DNA from: Stereum hirsutum FP-91666 SS1
Taxonomy: Eukaryota > Basidiomycota > Agaricomycetes > Russulales > Stereaceae
DNA: 64,000 nt
Assembly: GCF_000264905.1 (NCBI RefSeq)
Contig: NW_006763147.1
Location: forward strand, 470,272 to 534,271
Direction of reading: 5' to 3'
Notes under the pieces: model-generated
What the model was told of the DNA's origin: nothing
What the model saw: the letters and a program-made list of their open reading frames with translations, nothing else
Database searches by the model: none
Shown: piece by piece, positions 11,133 to 21,636 of the stretch
Layout of the letters: each line of letters starts with the position of its first letter
How positions within the stretch are numbered: position 1 is the first letter of the stretch
Program-made: the position numbers and the translations under genes

Positions 11133-13674
11133 TCAGAGTTCAGGATCAGGACGTGTCCCCAACTTCAATACCACCCTGGGCAATTTCTTCTCTGCGCTGA
11201 CACTGGTAGGGATTGACGTAGCCAGCTCCTTGTCACCCTCACCTTTAACCTCTACGACACTCTCGATTTTCACCTCCGGCACCACACCCCCATCGACATC
11301 AACCTCGGAATCCTCACTGGTACTGAAGCTCGACCCCGTACTCTCACTCATACTCACTACCCGCACCTCCTTGACATCCTTTCTTTTACCTCTCGGACCA
11401 CCAGCGCTCTTGATCCCTTTTGGAGATTGTCCCGGCGACTTCAACTTCGAACCCATCGGATTTGGCGACCTAGTCCTTAGTGTCCTGGTACTTGGCGGGA
11501 CTAACGGTGCTTTGTTCGCACTACTAGACGGGTAGTTGGACGCGGGATCGAAGAGTTCGAGGAGGGCAGCTGTACGGTTGTACCAAGGACTATTGTTCAG
11601 GGCAGAAGAAGAGGCTGCTTTGCCGGTGGAAGAGCGAGGAGCACGTCGGGAGGGCTTCTTGGTGAGTTTGTCGAGCTGGTGAGAAGGTGAGCATGGTTCA
11701 GTGCCGAGCTCGACACGGAAGAAAAAAAAAAAGGGGTAGAAAGAAAGCGAAGGGATGCTAATAAAAACCAACCATTAACACATTATCCTTACTCCACCAT
11801 CTCTCTCTCGATCTCGTCTTCTCCTCCACCGACTCACCCTCTTTCTCAGAATCAACTAACCCTACGATATGGGCCATCCCGCCACTCAACAACGCCCTGC
11901 CGCTGTACCCTCCCTCAAGCACGCTGATGAGTCTGCCTTTGGCGTATTGAGAGGCGAATGCACAGGCATCGAGGGTGAATCGGTGGAAGAAGGAAGTGGG
12001 GACTTTACGAGCGTGGCGGGACATTGAGGGATATTCGTGTTCAGAGGCGTCGAAGCCGCAACTATAGTAATGTCTTAGTCAAACTGCGGGTCAAGCAAGG
12101 GAGGAGTAGGGAGTAGGAGGGACAGTACCTGATGAACACGAGAACATCGTCACTCCCTTCCCCCGTAGTTTCGACGAACTCTCTGGCTTTTGTCAATAGC
12201 CGGCTATAAGCGCCTTTATACAACACGTCAAAGAACTGCGTCTCAGACTCGTAAGGCTCGAGGTGGACATTTTCAATGTATTGTCCGTGAGGACCGTGAA
12301 TGGAAACGGAGGCTGCTTGCACGAGATGTGGTTTGCCGTCCTGGAGTCAAAGCACTCCGGTCAGATCATATTACCACGATCAAGACGTCTGAGAAAATAT
12401 GAAGATATTACCTCGCAGGGATAGGAAAGTATGTCGTGGACGGATCCATAGAAGATCTGGGCGCCGGGAGGTGGTGGTGGCGGAGCGCCCAGTCCTGCTG
12501 CTTCGGTTTCGATCTTAGAGCGATAGGTTTCTTCGTTGATCTGCCAGGCAATCGATTGGGTGCCGTTCCCTGTCAAAGGATGTAGTAGATCAAAGGTGAG
12601 ATGATACGATGACTGTCATGTTCCGTCAAAGGACGGTATGAAGGAGGTGCATACCATGGTGCAGGTCGATATCGAAAATGAGGATGCGCTTGATGTTATG
12701 TTTGAGGTGGGCTACAAGGTGATAATCGAGCAGCACCGAATAAGCGTCCATCGATCTCTATCCCAGACGGGAAATGAAAGTATTGAATTACCATGAGCAG
12801 CCCCGACAGCTACATTGTTCACGAAACAAAACCCGGAAGGCGTGTCTTCCCCGCAATGATGCCCAGGAGGTCGAATCGTAACAAAGGCTCTCTTCGTAGG
12901 ATTGTCGTCACGTATTACAGTATCGACAGCTTCGCAAACTGTCCCAAGGGCACCTTGCATTGCGTCCAGAGATTGCGGGCACACTGTTTCAAACACAAGG
13001 TACGTCATGAATTAGTGCTGCCGCATTCTCAGAGGTTATGTGAATAGTGAGATCATACGGTACAAATCGCCTTGAGACCACTCGTCCGGAATCTCACTCT
13101 GTCCTTGCTTGATCTTTTCTGCACTGTCTCTGGCCAGATCTCGAAGTTTCTCGAGATAGACGTCACCTTCTATATCACCATGAACGTACTTGACAGCTGC
13201 GTTATTGAGGATATCAACCTTGGCCGAGGATCGAAAAATGCGGAGTGGTGGAGGTGTGTCAGAGTTCGAGGAAAGGAGAAGTTCCTCAGAGACTGTGGAT
13301 GGGCTTGAGATCGAGGATGAAGCAATGTTGAGATCTCCCAGGGCCGCGGCGAGATCGTCAGCAGAGTCCGTGGACAAGTTCGTACTGACAGCAGAAACTG
13401 TGGACGCAGTGGAACCGCTGGTAGTCAACACGTTTGGCTTCTCCACCGACGATGGTGAGCTCGAAACCATGTTGTGCTCATCCTCAAGCCGCGCGACAGC
13501 AGCTGCGATACCCAACTTGACGGCTCGAAGCCGTTCTGGGAGCTCGACAATATTAGAAGTATCCCTAGAGCGAATATAACGGTGCTGCAAGCATGCATCT
13601 TGGAGGAAGACTGCAGTGGCTGGCCCTCCGATTCGCGGTTGGGAGATAGGCCCGGAAGTGGACGGTGTCTCCAT
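11133..13674 (-). CDS. HOS3: Class II-type histone deacetylase, HOS3-like, 688 aa
   Basis: Seven exons, complement(11133..11675, 11773..12061, 12129..12340, 12412..12569, 12655..12711, 12792..12983, 13059..13674), sum to 688 codons plus stop. The zinc-hydrolase core is intact: RPPGHHCGEDTPSGFC and NNVAVGAAH (paired His), FDIDLHHGNGTQ (metal ligands), SCGFDASEHE (ligand Asp) and LEGGYS. The insert after DLHHGNGTQSIAW and the long basic/acidic C-tail are typical of HOS3, which deacetylates histones in yeast and locates to the bud neck. A Pro-rich run interrupts the core near residue 320. The gene starts 338 bp from FEN1 in divergent orientation. Confidence 0.9.
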
Positions 13675-14012
13675 GTTGTGGTGAGCGGGATCTACACTAG
13701 GAACGAATTTGTCATGCAGAGTTCAAGGGTGAGAAAAAGGGCCAGGATGGATAGCCTACCTTAAGTTTATATTTGTAGGCAAGATTATAAGGGCACCTAT
13801 TATATATCTTGATGAAGAGGCAGTGGTGTATGATGGTCAGGAGCAACTTGGTTCGGACAAAGACAATCAGGGGCCTCAAACCCTTGTCACGCCAAAACGC
13901 GTTACTGGTGGTGTCAGTCACACAGAGTCACACGTGATGTTTGGTGACGAGTCGCGTCATGCTTGAGCGCGCCGCGTCACAAACACTCACTTTCGTTCCC
14001 CCACAGTCAACG
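13675..14012. promoter_or_regulatory. Bidirectional promoter HOS3/FEN1 with ACGCGT box
   Basis: This 338 bp stretch separates two divergent start codons. It holds ACGCGT at 13897-13902, the MluI cell-cycle box bound by MBF-type factors in fungi, about 110 bp before the FEN1 ATG. Further GCGTCA/CGCGTCAC motifs lie at 13950-13980. Cell-cycle control of a replication gene is expected from yeast. Its action here is inference. Confidence 0.4.
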
Positions 14013-16576
14013 ATGGGTATCAAAGGCCTTACCGCTCTTCTTCTAGAGAACGCACCAAACTCCATCAAAGTATGTCTCATTCTTTGCTTTTGACTGACCT
14101 GAAGATACCTGGACTAAGGGTGAAAATAATAGGAACATGACATAAAGACACTCTTCGGTCGAAAAGTGGCCATCGACGCGTCCATGTCAATATATCAGTT
14201 TCTTATTGCTGTCCGACAGAAGGACGGCGAGATGCTGACGAACGATGCCGGAGAGACGACTAGGTGCGTAGCTACTTTCTCAGCTCTTTGCATCGATGAC
14301 CGATGCACCAGAACGTTCCGATACACAGTCATCTCATGGGATTCTTCTATCGAACGATACGAATCGTCGAGAACGGTATCAAACCTGCATATGTGTTTGA
14401 TGGGAAGCCTCCAGATCTGAAGGCCGGTGTGGTGCGTACATTCCAACTTTCTCAGATGAAGTTTATACCAACCAATCTGGACTATAGCTCGCGAAGCGTT
14501 TCGAGAAGCGTGAAGAGGCCAAGGAGGAGGGAGAGGAGGCTAAAGAGACAGGTGCGTCACTTATTTAGTCTTTTACTAATACATGTGTCTTGTACTGATG
14601 CGTTGTCTGTATTGTGGCGTTCGTATAGGTACGGCGGAGGACGTCGACCGCTTCTCTCGTCGGACAGTTCGTGTCACTCGTGAGCATAACGCAGAGTGTC
14701 AGAGGTTGTTGAGATTGATGGGGATTCCTGTTGTCGTTGTGCGTCCGCCTACTTCGACCATAGTTATATATAGAGCTAACAATAGGTGCTGCCCGTTTTC
14801 TGTTACCGCAGGCTCCATCAGAAGCGGAGGCGCAGTGTGCAGAGCTTGCACGAGGAGGGAAGGTGCGTTTCGTCTGTCTCATTCATCTCCCTTTTCTCGT
14901 ACACTTCGCACAGTCCAGCAAGCACGGCTCGCCAGCTTTGAGCCAAACCTACCGCATATCGTTGCACGCACCTCCGAATATTACGCTTTAGTTCATAGGT
15001 TCCAGTCATTGACGTCACCTTCGTGTCTCGCTGTCTAGGTATACGCAGCTGGTTCTGAAGACATGGACACTCTCACCTTCAGTGCACCTACCCTTTTCCG
15101 CCATCTAACCTTCTCCGAAGCCAAAAAGGCGCCTATCACCGAAGTCACGCTCTCGAAGGCATTAGAGGGATTGGGGATGAAGATGCCGCAGGTGCGATCA
15201 TTTCTTTTTCCTTTGAGCTTATAGTTGTCCACCCCCTTCCTCTCCCATGTTGTCTGGATTTGAGCTGACTATAATTAATCTCTTAATCTCTGTGCTATTG
15301 TGGCGACAGTTCATCGATCTCTGTATTCTCCTCGGCTGTGACTATCTCGAGCCCATCAAAGGTGTAGGGCCGAAAACGGCTCTCAAACTCATCAGGGAAC
15401 ACGGTGGGTTGAAAGAGGTCTTAGAGCACTTGAAAGAGAAGTACGTCCCAACCTGACAATGTTTCCTACCCTTTTCTTCTGTCACTTCCTCCGTCACACC
15501 TTTGCATCATCTACCACGCCCATCTCCGACCCATTGCTTGCCAGACCAATTGACTTCGATTTACGTTCCGTGGAATAGACAAGCAGAAAAGGAAGCCAAA
15601 GACGCAAAGTCGGAACCTAAATCTTCAACATCAAAATCAAAAACGAAAAAGTCGGTATCGAAAAGCGCATCAAAACCGAAAATCGACATCGAATCGGAGG
15701 ACGAGGACGAGGACATTACGCCTCCGCCTGCTACCTCCGACGTTGACCTAGCTGACGACGCTGACTTCAAAGCCGACGCTGATTCGGACGACGACGAGCA
15801 GCCGAAGCCGGCGAAGTCAAAGTCAAAGTCCAAGACGAAAGCTAAGAAGAAGGCGGTCGTAGACGAGGACGAAGACTCGGATGCAGATGTGAAAGAGGGG
15901 GCTGAGAAAGATGGTAAGGAGGCGGAGGCTGAGGTTGAGGAGGAGCAAGAGGAGAAGAAACCGAAGAAGGCAGCGAGTGCACGCAGACAGGGAGGTGTGC
16001 AGATTCCTGAGTTTTGGCCTTGGGAAGAGGCGAAGAAGGTGTTCCAGAAGCCAGATGTGATACCCGCGGATGAGGTCGAGGTACGTCTTTCATCTCGGTC
16101 CTCGTTCAAACTAGTATTAACCGTAGAGCTTGCTGACGTCGGTCATCAATTTTTTTTTTCAATGATAGCTGGATTGGAAAGCTCCGGACGTGGACGGGCT
16201 GGTCCAATTTCTCGTGGTGGAGAAGGGATTCAAGTAAGCCTATGCAGTCTCTCCTGCTCGTCTCAGAGAGTGATGCTGAGACGTATGTCCTTCCTACAGC
16301 GAAGACCGCGTACGCAAGGGTGCTGAGAAACTCTCAAAATTCCTCAATGCGAAACAACAGGGCCGTTTAGACGGGTTTTTCACGGTGCAGCCTAAAGCAA
16401 AGGAATCTCCAGCACCGAAGGGGAAAGGTGCCGCAAAGGGCAAGGATGCGAAGGGTGGCAAGAGGAAGGTGAGCTCTCTTTCAAATCATCTGTCCCTAAC
16501 TACACCCTTACTGACTGAATTGTAGAACGATGCTAAAGAGAGTGGGACGAGTAAGAAGGCAAAGACGAAGAAGTAA
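14013..16576 (+). CDS. RAD27: Flap endonuclease 1 (FEN1/Rad27), 528 aa with large insertion
   Basis: Twelve exons, 14013..14069, 14133..14263, 14329..14431, 14488..14551, 14629..14738, 14812..14862, 15039..15191, 15310..15440, 15579..16080, 16169..16233, 16300..16468 and 16526..16576. The protein starts [15 protein letters not shown] and keeps the XPG-N ([19 protein letters not shown]) and XPG-I ([21 protein letters not shown]) motifs. It also has the helix-hairpin-helix [18 protein letters not shown] and the PCNA box [11 protein letters not shown]1 cuts 5' flaps in Okazaki-fragment maturation and base excision repair. About 140 highly charged residues (about 267-405) sit between LEHLKEK and [10 protein letters not shown], making it much longer than the usual about 380 aa. 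A Lys-rich tail follows. Confidence 0.95.
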
Positions 16577-17500
16577 TGGATGTTCGTGTCGAGCCATCCA
16601 TTAGTTGGTTCATTCGTTGTCTAGGGCCTCGTTTTCTTGTTTTGCTTTGCTTTTTTGTTTCTCCTGATTCTCTGATGTACGTAAGTTTGGTATTACATTG
16701 TACTCTTATCATTTCCAGACCCTCCTGCCTCACTTGGGCTCCTCCGATGGCCCTCAACCATGGGACAGAGCGAATACAGATTCGAAGACCCCGCAAAGCG
16801 CAAGGTGTCTGCCTGCCACTCCCCGGCCGACGTTTCAAGGTTGCATGTTCTTGTCTTTCGTACATGCAATTCACATCAACCCGCGAGGCGAAGTTCGGAA
16901 AACGGAATGTTTCATGGTACATCTTGTGAATCGCGTACTGATGGTTGGATTTCTATCAGAGCACCTGCAAATTTACTGCTGCTGGAGTACACAAAGACAC
17001 AGATAGTCGAGGATGACGACCGCCACGCTCGGCTGCGCCACAAGACCAAAAACCGGCATTCTCCATAATTGCCCGGAGCACGTGTAAGCCACGCGAGGCC
17101 GCGCCCGTCTTTGGACCTCCGAGACGCCGAGAATCTCCTGCCCCTCCTTGAATCTCTCCCTCTTCAAGCTTTCTGTTGACTATCCATGAACCCGGTATAC
17201 TCGCTTTTTATACATATGGCCTCAATAAGTCTTGAACCTAGCTGAGGTCGCTATTATACATGCCGCTGTGGCACGACCGGGTGGCCCCCTCAGTGACAGG
17301 ACCTGTCAAACAGTCTGTCTCGGTCTGGGAGCTTTCGCGATGGCATTTCAACCCAGTGAAATGATCGATGCTGTCTCGCCCGCTCCGAAAAGCTATGTCG
17401 TCATCTTGTCTTGTCCAAAGTTTGTATATCTCTCCGCATTTCCTCCTACGCCCGCCTTCTTCATCCTCACCACACTCGGCAGCGAGCAACTATCTCAAAC
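16577..17500. other. Intergenic, no gene seen
   Basis: Contains the FEN1 3' UTR and the upstream region of the hydrolase gene. Overlapping ORFs at 16576-17070 on both strands have no motif. Confidence 0.4.
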
Positions 17501-18752
17501 ATGTCTACCGAATACAGCTCAAGTTCGGCCAACGCTTCTGGAGCAGATGTGTACAAGCAACCTGCTTCTGCGACTCCTCCTCTCAAAACTAGCTCTTCTA
17601 TCATAGTCACGAAAAGAGACGATCGCGGGTTGCTCATGCATCTTCTCATGCTCCTTCTTCGTCCAATTAGTCGCTTTCTTTTGCGACCCTCCAGTCTTCA
17701 ACCTCCGGGCTCAACGCGTCTCAAACCTCCACGCTCGGTCAGGCGGAAATGTACCGTCACAGAACGCCAAGTCGACGACATCTGGATATACGATCTCACC
17801 ACGCGCGCCACACACGCCACGAAGGAGGAAGCCAGCAAGGGGAAAGAGGTGTGCAGGAAGGGAAGAATTTATTATTTCAATGGAGGGGCATACCAGATGC
17901 TCCCTTCCTCCGAACACTGGTCGCTCGCTCTCCACATGGCCACCCACATCCCGAGGACGACCGTCAGCGTCGTCAGCTACCCCCTCGCACCCAACTCGAC
18001 CGCACCCATATCCTTTCCCATGCTCGTCAAACTCTACCACACCCTGATGAGAGAAGCAGACGAAGCAGGTGAGACCGTCACATTCGCAGGCGACTCAGCC
18101 GGCGGAAACTTTGCCATCTCCGTACCTCTCTACGCTCTTTCCAATCCAGTACAACCAAGCCCGCTCCCTTCTCCAGTACACGAGCCCGGATCAGATTCGT
18201 CAGATTCCACGCATCCACCCCCGCCTCCGCCTCCGGGCAACCGCATCCTCGCGCCGAAGAATATCCTTCTCATATGTCCCTCAGTCGACATGCGCCACGT
18301 TAATCCGCACCCTGAGTCGGCGACGGCTCGTCTGGACCCGATGCTCTCGACGAAGGTTTTAGAGCACACTGCGAGGACGTATGTCGGTGAATGGGACCTG
18401 AGCGATCCTAGGGTGTCTCCTCTGTTGGCCGATTTAGAGCCGCTTGCCAAGTTCGGGGTTGAGGTGCATGGATGTACCGCGGGGTACGTCTTTTTCTTCG
18501 CCTACACCATCTCAAGTCTCTCTGCACCACGGTCCAATATTAATCCTTTTCTATTGATTGTATAGGTATGATAATCTGGGACCAGACGGGATCCTTCTAC
18601 GAGAAAAACTTGAGAAGGCAGGTGTGCGTGGCGAGTGGCTCGAGTGGGACAAGATGATGCATTGTTGGGTCCTCGCTGCGAAATTTGGTATCATTCCTGA
18701 GGCGAGGCAGGGCGTCGAGTGGATTGTAGACCTTTTGAAGCGCAAGGCTTGA
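17501..18752 (+). CDS. Alpha/beta hydrolase (HSL-like esterase/lipase), 389 aa
   Basis: Two exons, 17501..18483 and 18566..18752. The nucleophile elbow GDSAGGN is intact. Other fold landmarks are SYPLAPNSTAPISFP before it and the late segments GYDNLGPDG and MMHCWV, which carry the likely catalytic Asp and His. The oxyanion-hole motif, usually HGGG, reads NGGA (YYFNGGAYQM), so the leading His is replaced. A hydrophobic stretch near residues 45-65 (LLMHLLMLLLRPISRFLL) may anchor it in a membrane. A Pro-rich loop (PPPPPPG) interrupts the cap. Substrate unknown. The ATG at 17501 was preferred over an upstream in-frame start because it begins the hydrophilic N-terminus. Confidence 0.78.
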
Positions 18753-19171
18753 GACTAAATCTTCTTCTACTGCATCCATCTCCGGTTCCCTCATTGCATT
18801 TTCATATTATTGGGTTCTCTCACCGTTGGATTCAACGAAAGCCACGAACACCGCAATAGAGCTTACATACGAGTACCACCTTTCCTTCACCTCACGCAAA
18901 CGAGCTACCTTTGTATCTACTACTATCGACAGTTACACTGTATTAAATAGGCCTTCCATCGATATCGCTTTGTATGGACGATTTACTTTCGTATGCGTTT
19001 GTTTTCTAGAACTGGCTAAGGCAAACAATCTAATGGTGCAGTCGCATCTTGTAGTCTTCTCCACCGTCTGCGTTCGGAGGGAAGAAGGAGGGAAGAAACT
19101 TTTGTGGTTGTGCCAGGAGAGTCGAGACCAAGCCAAAGAAACGATCACGAGGCTCGTCAGAGTTGTCTTTA
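18753..19171. other. Intergenic, no gene seen
   Basis: Low-information spacer between the hydrolase gene and the MITE. Short ORFs only. Confidence 0.4.
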
Positions 19172-19564
19172 CAGTGTAGGCCCACTCCTTGATCCGCCAC
19201 TTTGAAGAAATTCATTTTCTGGCTCCCCTTCCCATATTCATCAAATCTGTTAGCTTAGGGGTTGAGAACATTCATAAAGGTACTCAGAATAAAATACACG
19301 CAGTGCCTAAAGTGAGTGTGCATTATCGGGAGACCAAGATGTGGTGTGGCACCCGAGCGCCACAAAATATGGGTCCTTGATCCAACCCCGCACTGCACGA
19401 TTCCCCCTCATAAAAATAATACATGCTCATTAATAACCTCGATATAACCTTAAATGCACTATATTCACAGTTTTTAAGAGTGACATTGAGGCTGGAGGAG
19501 CTGTAGGCGGCAGATTTGCAGTGGATCAAGGACCGGGGTTGGATCAAGGAGTGGGCCTACACTG
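19172..19564 (+). mobile_element. 393 bp MITE, copy 1, TA target duplication
   Basis: Terminal inverted repeats of 24 bp start CAGTGTAGGCCCACTCC and end in the complement, with TA dinucleotides directly outside (19170-19171 and 19565-19566). A second copy of exactly the same length lies inverted at 45734-46126, with recognisable similarity along the whole length. CAGT ends plus a TA duplication fit a non-autonomous Tc1/mariner-type element. The word GGATCAAGGA and its complement recur inside both ends. No coding capacity. Confidence 0.85.
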
Positions 19565-19803
19565 TATCAGATAAGATTATAGTCGGCCTTGACACGACCC
19601 CGCCTGACTCCGCAAAGCTGATGCAGGTTTGATGCAGGTGCTTTGTTCGACTCACCTGTTTTCGCATATCAACTACCGGTTATGATGCTCTTACCCCCGG
19701 CCCCTTTACTCCTAAAGGCTTCACCACTCTTCTCTTCTGTCGTCCTCGATAGGCTTTTGACTGCTTTTTCGAACTCATAGTGAAACTTTCTGCTTCTTTC
19801 TGG

Positions 19804-21157
19804 ATGTCGTCCTTTCGGAAGGCCATTGCTGTCGAACACTCTGGTAGGAGAACCATCGAGGGAGAAGAGGTATACGTCGGAAACGCAGATCCTTTGTGGA
19901 CAGTCTCTGCGTATGTCATACAATTTTGCATTCAAGGCGCACACGTCTGATATTGTTATGTTATGGCTTTTTGAACCTGCAGAGTCCCACACGGCGGTGA
20001 GTTTCCCAGGCGTCGATACCTAACATTGACTATATATATTTCGAGACTGATACCAGCTTTGATCGCTTTGAAACAAGGATATGTTCTTGCCCTGATAGTG
20101 GAGGCATGTCTACATCACCAGAAGTCTACCCGGCATCCTGATCCGTTTCATCTCACGGCACACTTTCTACGTGCAACATCGGTTGGACCATTCGAAGTGC
20201 GCATCCACACTATTCGATCAGGGAGAGGAATGTCGAATGTTCATGCGGACCTCGTGCAAGATGTATGTCTTCCTCATCCAAACGATATCATCAGAGCCTC
20301 GTACTACGATTCTGACCAGCATCATGTCTGCGCTATCTGTTCAAATTCCTTCATGTGCTTTTCTGTGCATACTACCAACCGCTCATCGCTGCAATGAATT
20401 GATTGGATCACAATAGGAGCAAGTTCGCGTCACGATGCACGCCATCTTCGGATCTCTTTCTTCTTCGACTACGAATGACGCCACCGCCACAGACTCTCAC
20501 GCTTTAGGCACCTCAAATACAGTGAAATCGCTCACACTTGTACCACCACACCCTCTCGCCCGTGTTACACCCTTCGAGACGCACCCGTCAACACTAGGCA
20601 CAACCCCTTTGAGAAGTAGGCTGAACTTCAGAAATCAACTCTCCGGCGCATCTCTTCCTGACGTCCTTCGTCAAACTGCTGGACCTGTTGAGACCGGCAG
20701 ATGGTACACTTTCAATGACCCACACGACCATCTTTCACCTAGCGCTATAGCCTTTTTCGCCGACCTCTTTGGATCAAACCTGGTTGGCAAAGCTTTTCCT
20801 GACCTTCCTACGAGTTGGTTCCCAACCGTCACGCTATCCATCCAATTCTACGCCCCTGTACCTCGCATCACGGACACATCCGCTCTCAGCCCAAGTTCGG
20901 ATAGGAGTGTTGGTGTATGGTCGAGCGGAAGATTCGTTCAGGATCCCCAGGGACGGCATGATGTCTATGTCGAGGTATGGACGGCGCCAGGAGACATTGG
21001 GGCCGCGGTGGGACCAGATGGCACCATCCACAAAGGAGCAGTCAAGGAAGGATGGAGGCAGGAGCAGAGATGTTTGGCGATTGCCCACCAGATGGCCTTG
21101 GTGCTCCCTATGGAGGTAAACACGAGGAAGGGGAACAAAGGAGCGAGTAAACTATGA
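19804..21157 (+). CDS. Thioesterase-superfamily protein (double hot-dog), 348 aa
   Basis: Exons 19804..19910, 19983..19996 (14 nt), 20078..20262 and 20417..21157. The N-terminal hot dog shows VYVGNADPLWTVSAVPHGGY, LIVEACLHHQ, HLTAHFLRATSVGPFEV and RSGRGMSNVHADLVQ, typical of the fungal acyl-CoA thioesterase-like family. The C-terminal hot dog includes FADLFGSNLV, TLSIQFYAPVP and WSSGRFVQDPQGRHDVYVEV. Such proteins hydrolyse acyl thioesters or act in polyketide/fatty-acid metabolism. No specific substrate can be inferred. The P450 pair follows 480 bp downstream on the same strand. Confidence 0.8.
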
Positions 21158-21525
21158 AGCAAGGTCGAGAAGGACGTTAAGTTTGTTTGGGATCATCTTG
21201 TGATCCTTGATACGCTTTTCTAGGTGAGACATAGAATATGCTATCTTTCCTCGCAGGCTCATTGGTTGTTTTTCTAGAACTGTAATAGATACATCTCTAA
21301 ATATGTGCAAACGCCGTTCGTCTCTCACACTGAACACCTAGCGTGTTGCGCCTTTGCGTCTGGTGATGCAAGATGCCAACTCTCTTGGACGGTTAGGTTG
21401 ATCTTGCCGGGGTACCGAACATATTCTTCTCTTGAACTTTATCTATACATACACTCATGGCGGTTGAGAAGCTCCTTTTCGACAAAACCAGTCAGCACTT
21501 CACGATGACGTGGGGCTATCGCCTA

Positions 21526-21595
21526 CATATAACAAGCAATCACTTTTCCAGTATGTCCATCGCATCTTCTTCAGGCTGCGACCTTGTATAAAGTC
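21526..21595 (+). promoter_or_regulatory. Duplicated P450 promoter motifs
   Basis: CCTACATATAACAAGCAA at about 21522-21539 and CGACCTTGTATAAA at about 21581-21594 recur in unit B (24741-24807). The second contains a TATAAA about 45-50 bp before the ATG. Confidence 0.5.
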
Positions 21596-21636
21596 ACTGT
21601 ATTCCACTGTCATCTACCCCGCGTGTCGCACAAGCC

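Noticed and set aside
15561..16109. Long minus-strand ORF rich in Ser, Phe and Asp
   Set aside because: It is the antisense of the acidic/basic FEN1 insertion; the plus frame fits FEN1 exactly through splice sites.
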